Positions 42,351 to 51,006 of a stretch of DNA of 64,000 bases are shown here, piece by piece. Both the position numbers and the translations under genes were made by a program. The stretch comes from Nocardioides antri (lineage in GTDB: Bacteria; Actinomycetota; Actinomycetes; Propionibacteriales; Nocardioidaceae), in NCBI RefSeq assembly GCF_008373765.1, contig NZ_VUJW01000011.1, forward strand, positions 1-64,000. The letters are read 5' to 3'. The stretch's first letter is position 1. Every line of letters begins with the position of its first letter. Below the pieces are notes generated by a model. That model was not told the DNA's origin and did not search any database. It saw only the letters and a list, made by a program, of their open reading frames with translations.

Positions 42351-43125
42351 CCGTCGCGCGCAGGGACGCCTGGTTCTGTTCGGCGGGCAGTCGAACATGC
42401 TCGGCCACCGGCTGGCGACGGAGGGCGACAAGCCGACGTCGCCGTACGTCCTCGCGTGGGACAACAGCGGCCCCGGCGGCCGCTGGCACCCCGCGGAGCT
42501 GGGCCGGGCGCCGTTCAACCCCGTCGGCGAGCGGCCCAACAACGCCGCGCTCCACTTCGCCGTCCGGCTCGCGGAGCGGACCGGCGAGCCGGTCTACCTG
42601 GTGGGCCACGCGGTCAACGGGAGCAGCATCCTGTCGTGGCAGGACGAGACCGCCGACAACCTGGGGCGGCTGATCCTCGAGTGCACCCACGCCCTGACCA
42701 GCGACGAGCTCCGGTCGGCCGGTATCGACCACGTCGACACGATGCTGTGGCACCAGGGCGAGACCGACGAGCCCGGCGCGACAATGGTGCCGTGGCCGCG
42801 CCTCACCACGCTGGCGGACTACCGAGCGGCGTTCGGGCGGATGCGGGCCACGCTGGCGCGGCAGCCGTGGTGGGCCGACGACACCCGGTTCATCGCCGGC
42901 GAGCTGGTGCGCGACGGGTGGCTCTCGCAGCGCAACGACTTCTACACCGCAGGGGCGCTCAACGGCCCCTACGACGCCGTCGTGTCGTCGGAGGGCCTGG
43001 ACCACACCGGCGACGCCGCCCACTTCGACGGCCGCGCCCTCCAGACCCTCGGCGAGCGGATGTTCGACGCCTGGGTCGCCCTGACCGGCGTCAGGTCACC
43101 TCGCCGGGCGAGGCACGGCGGATGA
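42343..43125 (+). CDS. SGNH-type acetylesterase (sialate O-acetylesterase-like)
   Basis: A 260-residue SGNH hydrolase. The nucleophile Ser is in FGGQSNMLGH, Asn in VGHAVNGSS, and WHQGETDEPG gives the Gln-Gly-Glu block of the carbohydrate acetylesterase branch (DUF303). Asp-x-x-His in DHTGDAAHFDG is the likely catalytic end. There is no signal peptide, so it may act inside the cell. It forms an operon with the FkbM-like gene. Its last 35 bases overlap the convergent FHA gene. Confidence 0.82.
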   Translation: MTDRRAQGRLVLFGGQSNMLGHRLATEGDKPTSPYVLAWDNSGPGGRWHPAELGRAPFNPVGERPNNAALHFAVRLAERTGEPVYLVGHAVNGSSILSWQDETADNLGRLILECTHALTSDELRSAGIDHVDTMLWHQGETDEPGATMVPWPRLTTLADYRAAFGRMRATLARQPWWADDTRFIAGELVRDGWLSQRNDFYTAGALNGPYDAVVSSEGLDHTGDAAHFDGRALQTLGERMFDAWVALTGVRSPRRARHGG

Positions 43126-43897
43126 CGATCCGGCTCCACGCACCGAGGTAGACCCGCTCGTCCGGCGCGACCTCCCGCTTCTCCCCCGGGTTCAGCGGAG
43201 TCGTCGGGAGCGGGCCCAGCGGTCCGCCGACGTAGGTGCCGTTGGACGATCCCAGGTCCTCGACCCACCAGCGCTGGCCGTCGGTCGTGAACTGGCAGTG
43301 CCGGCGGCTGATGCCGTTGTCGGTCGCGAGGTCGATGTCGGGATGGATGTTGCGGCTGCGGGAGGTGCGGCCGACGAGGACCGACGTCGCCCTGAGGGGT
43401 ACGACGACCGGCACCCCCGCCGAGGGGAGCGGGTCGGACGAGTCCTGGTCGGCGTACCAGTCCGGGTCGATCCACACCTCGGCCACCCACGCGTCCGCGA
43501 GCGGCGGCGCGATCGACTGCTGGGCCTCCGCCGTCGGCGGGTCGAGGCTCGTCGCCGTACCGCTGCCACCGCCGTCCGCCGGCGCGTCCAGGTCGAGCGG
43601 CGACGGCGTCGCGGCCCGGGGCGCCTGACCGGTCGTGAAGTCATAGCCGCACGCCTCGCAGAAGAGCGCGTTCTCAGGGTTGACCGCCGCGCAGTTCGGG
43701 CAGGTCGCGGCGGTCGGCGGAGCCGGCTCCGTCGGCCCCGCCGGCCCCGGGTCCGTCGACTCGGCCGGCTGGGCGGCGGGCTGCGGCTCATCGGGCGCAG
43801 CGGCGACACCCCCGGCCGGGATCGGCAGTCCGCAGACGTCGCAGTAGTCGGTGGAGTCGGAGGTGTGCCCGGACGGGCAGGTGGCCACTCTCGTCAC
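43091..43897 (-). CDS. Zinc-ribbon plus FHA domain protein
   Basis: A 268-residue protein at the end of the ten-gene PknG operon. Two Cys-rich modules: Cys7/Cys19/Cys22 (YCDVCG) and Cys66/Cys69/Cys80/Cys83 (FCEACG). A Pro/Ala-rich linker follows, then a C-terminal FHA phosphothreonine-binding domain with SVLVGRTSRSRNIHP, ISRRHCQF and GSSNGTYVGG, all key residues intact. It could be the phospho-reader for the upstream kinase, as GarA/OdhI is for mycobacterial PknG, but the GarA phospho-motif ETTSVFR is not seen. GTG 43897 overlaps the vWA stop. Confidence 0.85.
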   Translation of the reverse strand: MTRVATCPSGHTSDSTDYCDVCGLPIPAGGVAAAPDEPQPAAQPAESTDPGPAGPTEPAPPTAATCPNCAAVNPENALFCEACGYDFTTGQAPRAATPSPLDLDAPADGGGSGTATSLDPPTAEAQQSIAPPLADAWVAEVWIDPDWYADQDSSDPLPSAGVPVVVPLRATSVLVGRTSRSRNIHPDIDLATDNGISRRHCQFTTDGQRWWVEDLGSSNGTYVGGPLGPLPTTPLNPGEKREVAPDERVYLGAWSRIVIRRASPGEVT

Positions 43898-45174
43898 CCC
43901 TTGCGGACGCGGGTCGTCTTCGTCGAGGCGGTGTCGAGCGCCATCTCGTCGGCCTTCTCCACCGCGCGCTTGAGCCGCACCGTGCCTTCGGCCTCGTTGT
44001 CGACGTCGACCACCTTCCGCAGCTTGGCGGTGGCCTCCTCGTTGCCGGTCTCCGCGGCGAGCTGCACCGCGCGCCCGAGCTTCGTCGTGGCCGTCGCCTC
44101 GTCGCCGGCGGCCTTCGCCGCCAGGCCCTCCTGGATCGCGGCGGCGAGCTCGGTCTGGCCGGTGTAGTGCGCGACCTGCTTGTCGATCCGCGTCGTGAGC
44201 TCGGAGTTGTTGGACCAGGTGGCCTTCACCAGGCCCTGGGTGACCACGTTGTCGCCGAGCGCGAGCTGGACGCGGGCGGCGAGCTGCTCCTGGCCGAGCG
44301 CCTTGGCGGCGACCCGGACCGCGACGTGGTAGTCGCGCGACTCGTCGGCCCACGCGCCGGTCGGGTAGTCGCGGGTCAGCGGGTTGACCGGGATCCCGCG
44401 GTCGGTGAGGTCCTCCAGGGTCGGCGCGACCTGGCGCACGAACAGCACCTGCGCGCCCTGGGGCGTCCAGACCCGGAGCTTGGCGTCGGCGACGCCGCGC
44501 GCCATCGAGGCCCGCATGATCTCCTGGAACTGCGCCCGCATCTCCTCGGGCCTGGGGATGATGTCGACCGTGCCCAGCAGCGCCTGGGCGATGCGGCGGA
44601 TCTCGGCGACCTGCCAGTCGGTGCCCGCGCCGCGGCAGTCGCACTGGTAGTAGCCGGTCGCGCGGTTGATCGCCTCGTCGAGACGGCCCGGCCGCTCGCG
44701 GTTCTCTCCGTCGGTGAGCAGCAGCGCGTGACGCTGGGTCACCTGCGGGACGGAGGCGAAGACCTGGCCGGCGAGGTCGAGCCAGGTGGAGATCGCCGTA
44801 CCGCCGCTGCCGACGAACCGGGCGATCGACGCCGACGCCTGCTGCCGGGCCTCGGGGGTCATCTGCACCAGCGCCGGCCCGCTCGTCACGGGCGGGTAGG
44901 CCAGCATCGCCCGGTCCGCGCCGGCGATGATGGCGAACCAGGTGCCGTCGACGATCTCGGCCAACGCGGCCTGGGCTGCGTCCTTGGCCGCCGCCATCGT
45001 CGCGGGGCCCATCGAGCCGGACGTGTCGACGATGATGATCTCGCCGGCGTCACCGCTCCCCGACTGGCCTGCGGTGCCCGCGCCCTTGCAGCTGATGGTG
45101 ACGATCGCGTTGACGTCAGTCCCGCCGTCCGGCAGGAACTCGTTCTGGAAGACGGCGGTGGTGAACTCAGCCAT
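43894..45174 (-). CDS. von Willebrand factor A domain protein
   Basis: A 426-residue protein with a vWA domain (about residues 45-235). The MIDAS metal site is complete: Asp50-x-Ser52-x-Ser54 in IIVDTSGSMGP, Thr in SGGTAIST and Asp in LLLTDGEN. The second half is beta-rich, then helical and Lys/Glu-rich. There is no membrane segment. vWA proteins often scaffold AAA+ ATPases or Ter-type stress complexes, and both an AAA+ and a TelA protein are encoded upstream. The start overlaps the PP2C gene by 8 bases, and the end overlaps FHA. Confidence 0.87.
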   Translation of the reverse strand: MAEFTTAVFQNEFLPDGGTDVNAIVTISCKGAGTAGQSGSGDAGEIIIVDTSGSMGPATMAAAKDAAQAALAEIVDGTWFAIIAGADRAMLAYPPVTSGPALVQMTPEARQQASASIARFVGSGGTAISTWLDLAGQVFASVPQVTQRHALLLTDGENRERPGRLDEAINRATGYYQCDCRGAGTDWQVAEIRRIAQALLGTVDIIPRPEEMRAQFQEIMRASMARGVADAKLRVWTPQGAQVLFVRQVAPTLEDLTDRGIPVNPLTRDYPTGAWADESRDYHVAVRVAAKALGQEQLAARVQLALGDNVVTQGLVKATWSNNSELTTRIDKQVAHYTGQTELAAAIQEGLAAKAAGDEATATTKLGRAVQLAAETGNEEATAKLRKVVDVDNEAEGTVRLKRAVEKADEMALDTASTKTTRVRKG

Positions 45175-46462
45175 CGGTGGGCCCTCCCTCTCCTGCTGCG
45201 GACGTCGGTTGGTTCGGCGTACCGGCATTCTGCACCGACGGTGGGGGCGGGGGTACGGCGCCCGTGGGCTCGGTCGGCGTGGCGGGCCCGGTCGTGGCCG
45301 ATGTCGGCGGCGGCGGAGGCGGAGCGGCCGCCGTCTCCACGGTGGCCGGTGCCGGCTCGGGCAGCGGTCCGACGCGGGCGAGCGCGGCGGTGATGTTGTC
45401 GTGCCCGCCGGCCGCGTTGGCGAACGCCACCAGCCTGAGCGCGAGGTCCCCCGGGTTGGCGGGCCCGGCGGCGGCGATCTGGGCCGCGAGGGCCGCCGGG
45501 TCGGACGCGTAGTTCCACAGCCCGTCGGAGCAGGCGAGCAGCCAGCCCGGTCCCTCGATGTCGAGGAAGCCGACGGTCGGGACGAAGTCGTGGGAGTCCC
45601 GGCCCAGCCACTTGGTGATCGCGTGGGCGAACTCCCCCGTCTCGGCGACCTCCTTCGCGACGCCCTCGGAGATCTGCTGCTGGGCGATCGAGTCGTCGAC
45701 CGTCAGCTTCACGGCGGGCCCGTCGTCCGGGAACCAGTAGGCCCGGGAGTCGCCGATCTGCGCGTGGGAGATCCGGGTCCCCTCGAGGACCGCGATCGTG
45801 CAGGTGGCCGAGGCCGGGTTCGGCGAGTCGGGGTCGGTGACGGCGAGGATCGCGTTCTGGGCAGCGGCAACCGCGTCCTGCAGCACCTTCGCCACGGCCG
45901 CCTCGCGGCTCTGCGGGGTGCCCATCCCGGCCGGGAGCGGCGTGCGCAGCACCTCGCGTGCGGCGCGGGCGCCGGCGAGGGAGGCGACGTCGGAGTCGAT
46001 CGAGTTCGAGACCCCGTCGAGCACGACCAGGACGGCGCGCGAGCCCGGCTGCTCGCCGGCGAGCAGCGCCATCGCGTCCTCGTTGCGGCTCTTCTTGACG
46101 CCCTTGTCGCACACGCCGGCCACCCAGGACGCGGGGTCCTCGCGGAAGTGGTCGCGCGCGCTCGGGGCCTTGGTGCCGCACGAGAGGCAGTAGAGGTCGG
46201 GCCCGACCTCTCCCCCGCAGTTGGCACACGGCCGCCGGCCCGGGTCGGGCAGCGGGTCCGGCAGCGCGTCGACCGGGCGACGGGTCGGCGCGCTGATCGG
46301 TGCGTCGCCGAGGTCGTCGGCCGGCACCATCGTCGGCGGCGTCAGCGGCTGCGCGGCGGCCGCGACCTGGGCGCCGCACGACTCGCAGAAGCGGGCGCCG
46401 CCGGGCACCCCCGCTCCGCAGGACGGGCAGGCGGTCTCGGGCGCTGTGGTCGACTCCGTCAT
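45167..46462 (-). CDS. PP2C-family Ser/Thr protein phosphatase with zinc ribbons
   Basis: A 431-residue phosphatase. Two N-terminal Cys-pair modules (Cys12/15/26/29 and Cys78/81/91/94) precede a PP2C domain (about 105-360). Metal and catalytic motifs are kept: KSRNEDA, VVLDGVSNS, IGDSRAY, LLACSDGLW, GGHDNITAAL. The C-terminal 65 residues are Pro/Ala-rich. It should reverse phosphorylation by the adjacent PknG-type kinase; the 4-base overlap with that gene supports a kinase/phosphatase pair. No membrane segment. Confidence 0.92.
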   Translation of the reverse strand: MTESTTAPETACPSCGAGVPGGARFCESCGAQVAAAAQPLTPPTMVPADDLGDAPISAPTRRPVDALPDPLPDPGRRPCANCGGEVGPDLYCLSCGTKAPSARDHFREDPASWVAGVCDKGVKKSRNEDAMALLAGEQPGSRAVLVVLDGVSNSIDSDVASLAGARAAREVLRTPLPAGMGTPQSREAAVAKVLQDAVAAAQNAILAVTDPDSPNPASATCTIAVLEGTRISHAQIGDSRAYWFPDDGPAVKLTVDDSIAQQQISEGVAKEVAETGEFAHAITKWLGRDSHDFVPTVGFLDIEGPGWLLACSDGLWNYASDPAALAAQIAAAGPANPGDLALRLVAFANAAGGHDNITAALARVGPLPEPAPATVETAAAPPPPPPTSATTGPATPTEPTGAVPPPPPSVQNAGTPNQPTSAAGEGGPTDG

Positions 46463-48876
46463 GTCAGGCTCCAGTTCCGTACGGCGTTCGCCTGGTTGAC
46501 CAGGTCCACGCGCTCGTCGAGGTCACGGGCGTCGCGGGCGAGCAGGCGCAGGGCGTTCTCCAGGCCGTTCCGGATGTCCGGCTCGGACGCCGGGATCGAG
46601 CCGATGCGCACGCCCTTGCGGGGCGGGTTCTTCGCCACGACCGGAAGGGCCTCCTTGAGGATCCGCACGGTGTAGCGCTGGCGGGTCGAGCCGTCGACCG
46701 ACGAGCTCTCGATGGTGGTCAGTGCCTGGTCCAGCACCACGAGGTCCATCGCGCTGCCGGCGAGCATCACCTCGGCCCGCTGCTGGCGGCTCTCGGTGTA
46801 GCCGCGGCTGGTGGTCGGCACCAGGTCGAGCGCGGCGACCGCGCCGGCCGTGTCACCGCGGTCGGCCCGGACCCGCGCCATCCCGAAGGCGGACGGGGCG
46901 ACGTACGTCGCGTCGGTCGCCGCGCAGGTCTGGTAGAGGCCCTCGGCGACCTCGGGCTGGCCGCCCATCTCGCACGCGAACGCCAGCGCCAGCTTGGGCG
47001 CGAGCTCCCCGGGCACCTGCTGGTAGACCGCGTTGAACGACGCCTTCGCGGTCTCCCAGTCGTCCTGCTGAACGGCCGCCAGACCCTCCATCCAGAGCGC
47101 TCGCCACTCCCACGGGTCGTCGGCGAGGAGGTTGCCGGCGTAGCTCCGCGCCGCGGCGGCCTCGCCCAGCTCCAGCGCAGCCTTGCAGCGGGCCAGCCAG
47201 ACCTCGGCGGTGTCCTCGGGCGCCGCGTCGAGGTCCTTGAGCCGCTGGCGCGGGTCGTCGCTGCTGATCGTGGAGAGCCAGCCGTACTGCGGGTCGGTGG
47301 TGTCCTCGCGCAGCTCGGGCAGGTGGGACCAGCTCGCGATCGCGCGGGCGACCGCCGGCGCCTCGAAGAGCACGGAGGCGGCGGACGTGAGCGCCGTCCC
47401 CTGGCGCCGCCGGGCCACGACCTCGCGCAGCACGCCGAGGAGCTGCGTCCGCAGCTCGTCGACCGAGGCGAACCGGTCGGCCGGGTCGGGCGCGCAGCAC
47501 TTGGCGACGAGGTGGTAGAGCGAGTCGTACTGCTGGAAGAGCGGCGTCGACTCCACGGGCGGCAGGCTGTGCAGGTAGGTGCCCTGGTAGCCGCGGAACT
47601 CCATGGTCAGCACCAGGATCGTCCGGCCGATCGTGTAGATGTCGGAGGCCACCGACGGGCCGACCTCCGCCACCTCGGGCGCCTGGTAGCCGACCGTGCC
47701 GTAGATCGCCGACTCCTGGTCGTCGATCCGCCGAACCCCGCCGAGGTCGATCAGCTTCATCGCGTCGCCGACCTGGATCATGTTGTCGGGCTTGAAGTCG
47801 CAGTAGACCAGGCCGAGGTCGTGGAGGTATTGGAACGCCGGCAGCAGCTCGAGGATGTAGGCGAGCGCCTGGTCGACCGGCAGCGGGTCGTAGGCCCCGT
47901 TGTTGGCCCGCATCCGGTCCTTGAGGATCTGCTTGAGCGACTTGCCGCCGACGTACTCCATGACGATGTAGCCGGCGCCCTCGTGGGTCACGAAGTTGTA
48001 GATCTCGACGATCGCCGGGTGCTCGACCTGCGCCAGGAACTGCTGCTCCGCGATCGCGGCCGCGAGTGCGTCCGGGTCACCGGAGTTGAGCAGGCCCTTG
48101 AGGACCACCCAGCGGTTGGAGACGTTGCGGTCGCGGGCGAGGTAGATCCAGCCGAGGCCGCCGTGGGCGAGCGCGCCGGCGACCTCGTACTGCCCTGCCA
48201 CCAGGTCGCCGCCCTGGAGCTTCGGCGTGAAGGAGAACTCCTGGCCGCAGTGAGGGCAGAAGCCCTCGCTCCGGCCCGGCCGGCCGTCGATGCTGCGACC
48301 GACCTTGTTGCCGCACCGCGAGCAGCTGCGCTTCTCCTCGGGGACCTGCGGGTTGGGCATGATCGCCTTGGCGGCGTCGACCGGCGGCGCAGGTGGGACG
48401 GTGGTGAGGCCCGCGCCGAGCCGGGCCGCACGCATCCGCTGCGACCCGGTGCGGGTGCGCCGGGTCGAGCCGGTGCCGGTGGTGCCGGCGCGCTTGGACC
48501 CGATCGCGGCCGACTGGACGCGGCTCGCCGAGGTCGCGACCGAGCCCTCGACCTGGGACACCGGCTCCGCCTCCACCCCGACGTTGGTCGAGCCTGTCGA
48601 GACCGGCGCTCCGGCCGCCGTACCGCAGACGTCGCAGTAGCCGTCGAGGATCTTGCCGCTGCAGCCCGGCTGCGCGCACGGCGTGCCGTTGCGGACGGAC
48701 GGGCCAGCGGTGGCCGGGCCTGTCGTGACGCCGGTCGCCGGGGCGCCCACGGTCGCGGTGGGGACGTTGCTGGTGGCGGCGCCGACGGCCCCGCCAACAG
48801 GACCGGGCGCCCCGCACACGTCGCAGTAGCCGTCGAGGATGCTCCCGGTGCATCCCGGCTGCGTGCAGCTGCTCAT
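46459..48876 (-). CDS. pknG: PknG-type Ser/Thr protein kinase
   Basis: An 805-residue soluble kinase. Two N-terminal modules of C-x4-C...YCDVCG (Cys4/9/18/21; Cys67/72/81/84), then the PknG rubredoxin-like pair CSRC (185-188) and CPHC (207-210). The kinase domain is about 228-490, with Lys260 in WVVLKG, Asp360 in YCDFKPDN and DLG at 377, close to M. tuberculosis PknG in these segments. The C terminus (about 540-760) is TPR-like. Mycobacterial PknG phosphorylates the FHA protein GarA to steer glutamate and 2-oxoglutarate metabolism. Here glnX and glnH precede it. It carries an in-frame dispersed repeat at 48586-48604. Confidence 0.93.
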   Translation of the reverse strand: MSSCTQPGCTGSILDGYCDVCGAPGPVGGAVGAATSNVPTATVGAPATGVTTGPATAGPSVRNGTPCAQPGCSGKILDGYCDVCGTAAGAPVSTGSTNVGVEAEPVSQVEGSVATSASRVQSAAIGSKRAGTTGTGSTRRTRTGSQRMRAARLGAGLTTVPPAPPVDAAKAIMPNPQVPEEKRSCSRCGNKVGRSIDGRPGRSEGFCPHCGQEFSFTPKLQGGDLVAGQYEVAGALAHGGLGWIYLARDRNVSNRWVVLKGLLNSGDPDALAAAIAEQQFLAQVEHPAIVEIYNFVTHEGAGYIVMEYVGGKSLKQILKDRMRANNGAYDPLPVDQALAYILELLPAFQYLHDLGLVYCDFKPDNMIQVGDAMKLIDLGGVRRIDDQESAIYGTVGYQAPEVAEVGPSVASDIYTIGRTILVLTMEFRGYQGTYLHSLPPVESTPLFQQYDSLYHLVAKCCAPDPADRFASVDELRTQLLGVLREVVARRRQGTALTSAASVLFEAPAVARAIASWSHLPELREDTTDPQYGWLSTISSDDPRQRLKDLDAAPEDTAEVWLARCKAALELGEAAAARSYAGNLLADDPWEWRALWMEGLAAVQQDDWETAKASFNAVYQQVPGELAPKLALAFACEMGGQPEVAEGLYQTCAATDATYVAPSAFGMARVRADRGDTAGAVAALDLVPTTSRGYTESRQQRAEVMLAGSAMDLVVLDQALTTIESSSVDGSTRQRYTVRILKEALPVVAKNPPRKGVRIGSIPASEPDIRNGLENALRLLARDARDLDERVDLVNQANAVRNWSLT
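48586..48604 (+). repeat. Dispersed 19-base repeat inside pknG
   Basis: Identical to 23455-23473 in bioB. Here it is read on the opposite strand in the variable linker between the second Cys module and the rubredoxin-like region, encoding V-S-T-G-S-T-N. It lies where the protein tolerates insertion. Confidence 0.85.
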
Positions 48877-48883
48877 CGGTGCC

Positions 48884-49996
48884 TCATGACTGGGAAGTCT
48901 CCTTCTGAAGCCAGGTCTGGTAGGTCGCCACCAGCTGGTGGGCCACGGTCATGGGGGCGGGCCGTCGGGCGAGCACGGCGCGCGCCTGCTTCTCGCTCTC
49001 GACCAGGTCGGGTTTGCCGGCCACTCCCAGCGCCTTCGCCTTGGCGACGTAGGCGTCGAGCAGTGCGACCAGCTCGGTGTGCTCGGCGAGCGCGTCGGCG
49101 TACTTGTGCTGCGCGAGCTCCAGCGCCTGCGAGACCCGGTCCAGCCGGTGGAGGTACCCGTCGATCTCGTCCGGCGTGACCGGCACCGGGCCGAGCGCCT
49201 CGACGTCGGGGATCGCGTAGCGCGGCGCAGTGTCGACGGTCGTCACGCAGGTGGCGGCGAGCTTCTCGAGGGCCTGCTCGCGGGCCTCGAGGTCCGTCCG
49301 CAGCTCGCGCGCCGAGAGCACCTTGGACCGCGCGTCGCGGCGGCGGGCGTTGCCGACGATGAGGTCGCGCTCGTACGTCGTCGCGTCCATCTCGAGCGGG
49401 CCGAGCATGCCACCGACGTCGGCGCCGCGCTCGGCGCGGTCGCTGATCTGCGCGAGGCGCGCCATCAGGCCGGCGAGCCTGTCCACGGCCTGGTCGCGGG
49501 TCGTCGCCGGCTCGAGCCCGACCTGGTCCCGGATCCGCTCCAGCTGCGCACGCAGCGCACGGATCCGGGCGACCTGCTCGGTCGCGTCGTGCGCCAGCGC
49601 CAGCTTGGTGCGCAGCTGCCCGGTGAGCGCGTCGTTGAGACGGCACGCCTCCGGCAGCGACACCGCGAGCCCGCCCGGCATGCCCGACGCGCCGTCGAGC
49701 CGCCCCCAGATCAGGGTCGAGATCCGCTCCCGCTCCTGCTGGAGCACCCGGCCGCCGTCCCAGGTGGCGAAGACCAGCTGGTAGCGGTCGTGGATCGCCT
49801 TCCACAGAGCCAGTGTCAGCGACATGTCGCCCACCAGCTCCTCACCCCGCCCCGCCGCGAGCGCCGCCCGGTCGAGCTCGTCGAGCTCGTCCTTGCGGGT
49901 GCGCAGCCAGGAGTCCAGCTCGGCGAGGTAGCGCTGGATGAGCGCCGGCTCGATGGCCTCGCCGAGCCGTCCGGGAGCGGTGGGTGCGGTGGTCAT
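48884..49996 (-). CDS. Coiled-coil protein of unknown function in the PknG operon
   Basis: A 370-residue, mostly helical protein with long Leu/Arg/Glu heptad-like stretches (RIRALRAQLERIRDQVGLEP; ELRTDLEAREQALEKLAAT; RVSQALELAQHKYADALAE). No signal peptide, membrane segment or Cys motif. No family recognised. It lies between glnH (18 bases) and pknG (7 bases), a position empty in M. tuberculosis, so it may bridge the membrane sensor GlnX to cytosolic PknG. That is inference from order only. Confidence 0.75.
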   Translation of the reverse strand: MTTAPTAPGRLGEAIEPALIQRYLAELDSWLRTRKDELDELDRAALAAGRGEELVGDMSLTLALWKAIHDRYQLVFATWDGGRVLQQERERISTLIWGRLDGASGMPGGLAVSLPEACRLNDALTGQLRTKLALAHDATEQVARIRALRAQLERIRDQVGLEPATTRDQAVDRLAGLMARLAQISDRAERGADVGGMLGPLEMDATTYERDLIVGNARRRDARSKVLSARELRTDLEAREQALEKLAATCVTTVDTAPRYAIPDVEALGPVPVTPDEIDGYLHRLDRVSQALELAQHKYADALAEHTELVALLDAYVAKAKALGVAGKPDLVESEKQARAVLARRPAPMTVAHQLVATYQTWLQKETSQS

Positions 49997-50013
49997 GGGA
50001 GCGTTCGTGGGTC

Positions 50014-51006
50014 CTATCGTCCGTAGACAGGCGTCGGCTGCTCGACGTCGTCGTCACGCTCGGGGTCGAGCAACGGCTGCAGCCACCGTCGGTAGGCGGC
50101 GTCCCAGGCTCCGGTCTGCATCTCCTCCAGCACGTAGTTGACGAAGCGCACCAGGTCGACGTCGTTCTGGTTGACCCCGATCCCGTACGGCTCGGCGCTC
50201 AGCGGCTGTTGTTCGGGCACGACGGCGTAGGGGTCCTGTGCCGCGAGTCCCGCCAGGACCGTGTCGTCACCGGTGATCGCGTCCACCTCGCCACGTTGGA
50301 ACTTCACGAGGCACCCGGTGTGGTTGGACGCGGGCTCGGTGATCGCGTCGGGCTCCAGATCCTGGATCCTGCTGAGACTGGTCGACCCGGTCGGTGCGCA
50401 CACCCGCAGACCAGCCAGGTCCGAGGGGTCGTGGTACTCCCCGTTCTCCTCGTCACCGTCGGCGAGCGACGTGCCGACGAGAACCTTCTGGCTCGCGTGG
50501 TAGTACTCCGCCGAGAAGGCGATGCAGCCCCACCGCTCGCTGTTGATCGTGAAGTTGCGGATCACGAGGTCGAGCTCGCCCTCCTCCAGCAGCGGGATCC
50601 GCTGAGCAGCCGTGATCACCCGTAGCTCGAGGTTGCGGCCGGTTTCGAATTCGTCGCCGAAGATGGCGCGACCGATCGCCTTCGCGAACTCGATGTCGAA
50701 GCCTTCGATCCGGTTGCCGAGCTCGGGGTTCTCAGAACCCATCAGGTAGGTGTCGGCAGACACACCGACGATCAGCCGCTCGCGGCCACGGATCTCGTCG
50801 AGCTTCGGCCCGGTGGGAACGCCCTCGCCCGGGTTGTAGGAGGCGACCGGATCGGTACCGGACTCGTCGGGCGTCTCGCAGTCCGGTTTGCTTTCCGGAG
50901 CCACCGCTTTCTTCTCCTCAGGGAGGGGGGTCTCGTCGTATCCGCATGCGGACACGAGCAGCGCCACCGCCGCGGTCGCAGCGGCCACCTTCGCCGAAAG
51001 TCTCAT
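50014..51006 (-). CDS. glnH: Glutamate/aspartate-type substrate-binding lipoprotein
   Basis: A 330-residue lipoprotein with lipobox VSAC and Cys21, and a bacterial extracellular solute-binding domain type 3 (about 75-315; RLIVGVSADTYLMGS, GFDIEFAKAIGRAIFGD, LVIRNFTINSERW). In mycobacteria GlnH binds Asp/Glu and signals through GlnX to PknG rather than feeding an ABC transporter; no permease or ATPase is nearby here either. ATG 51006 overlaps the glnX stop by 4 bases. Confidence 0.9.
   Translation of the reverse strand: MRLSAKVAAATAAVALLVSACGYDETPLPEEKKAVAPESKPDCETPDESGTDPVASYNPGEGVPTGPKLDEIRGRERLIVGVSADTYLMGSENPELGNRIEGFDIEFAKAIGRAIFGDEFETGRNLELRVITAAQRIPLLEEGELDLVIRNFTINSERWGCIAFSAEYYHASQKVLVGTSLADGDEENGEYHDPSDLAGLRVCAPTGSTSLSRIQDLEPDAITEPASNHTGCLVKFQRGEVDAITGDDTVLAGLAAQDPYAVVPEQQPLSAEPYGIGVNQNDVDLVRFVNYVLEEMQTGAWDAAYRRWLQPLLDPERDDDVEQPTPVYGR

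Noticed and set aside
43091-43897. Calling the FHA protein GarA/OdhI
   Set aside because: The FHA core fits, but the N-terminal ETTSVFR-type phospho-motif is missing, zinc ribbons are present, and the length is 268 rather than about 150 residues.
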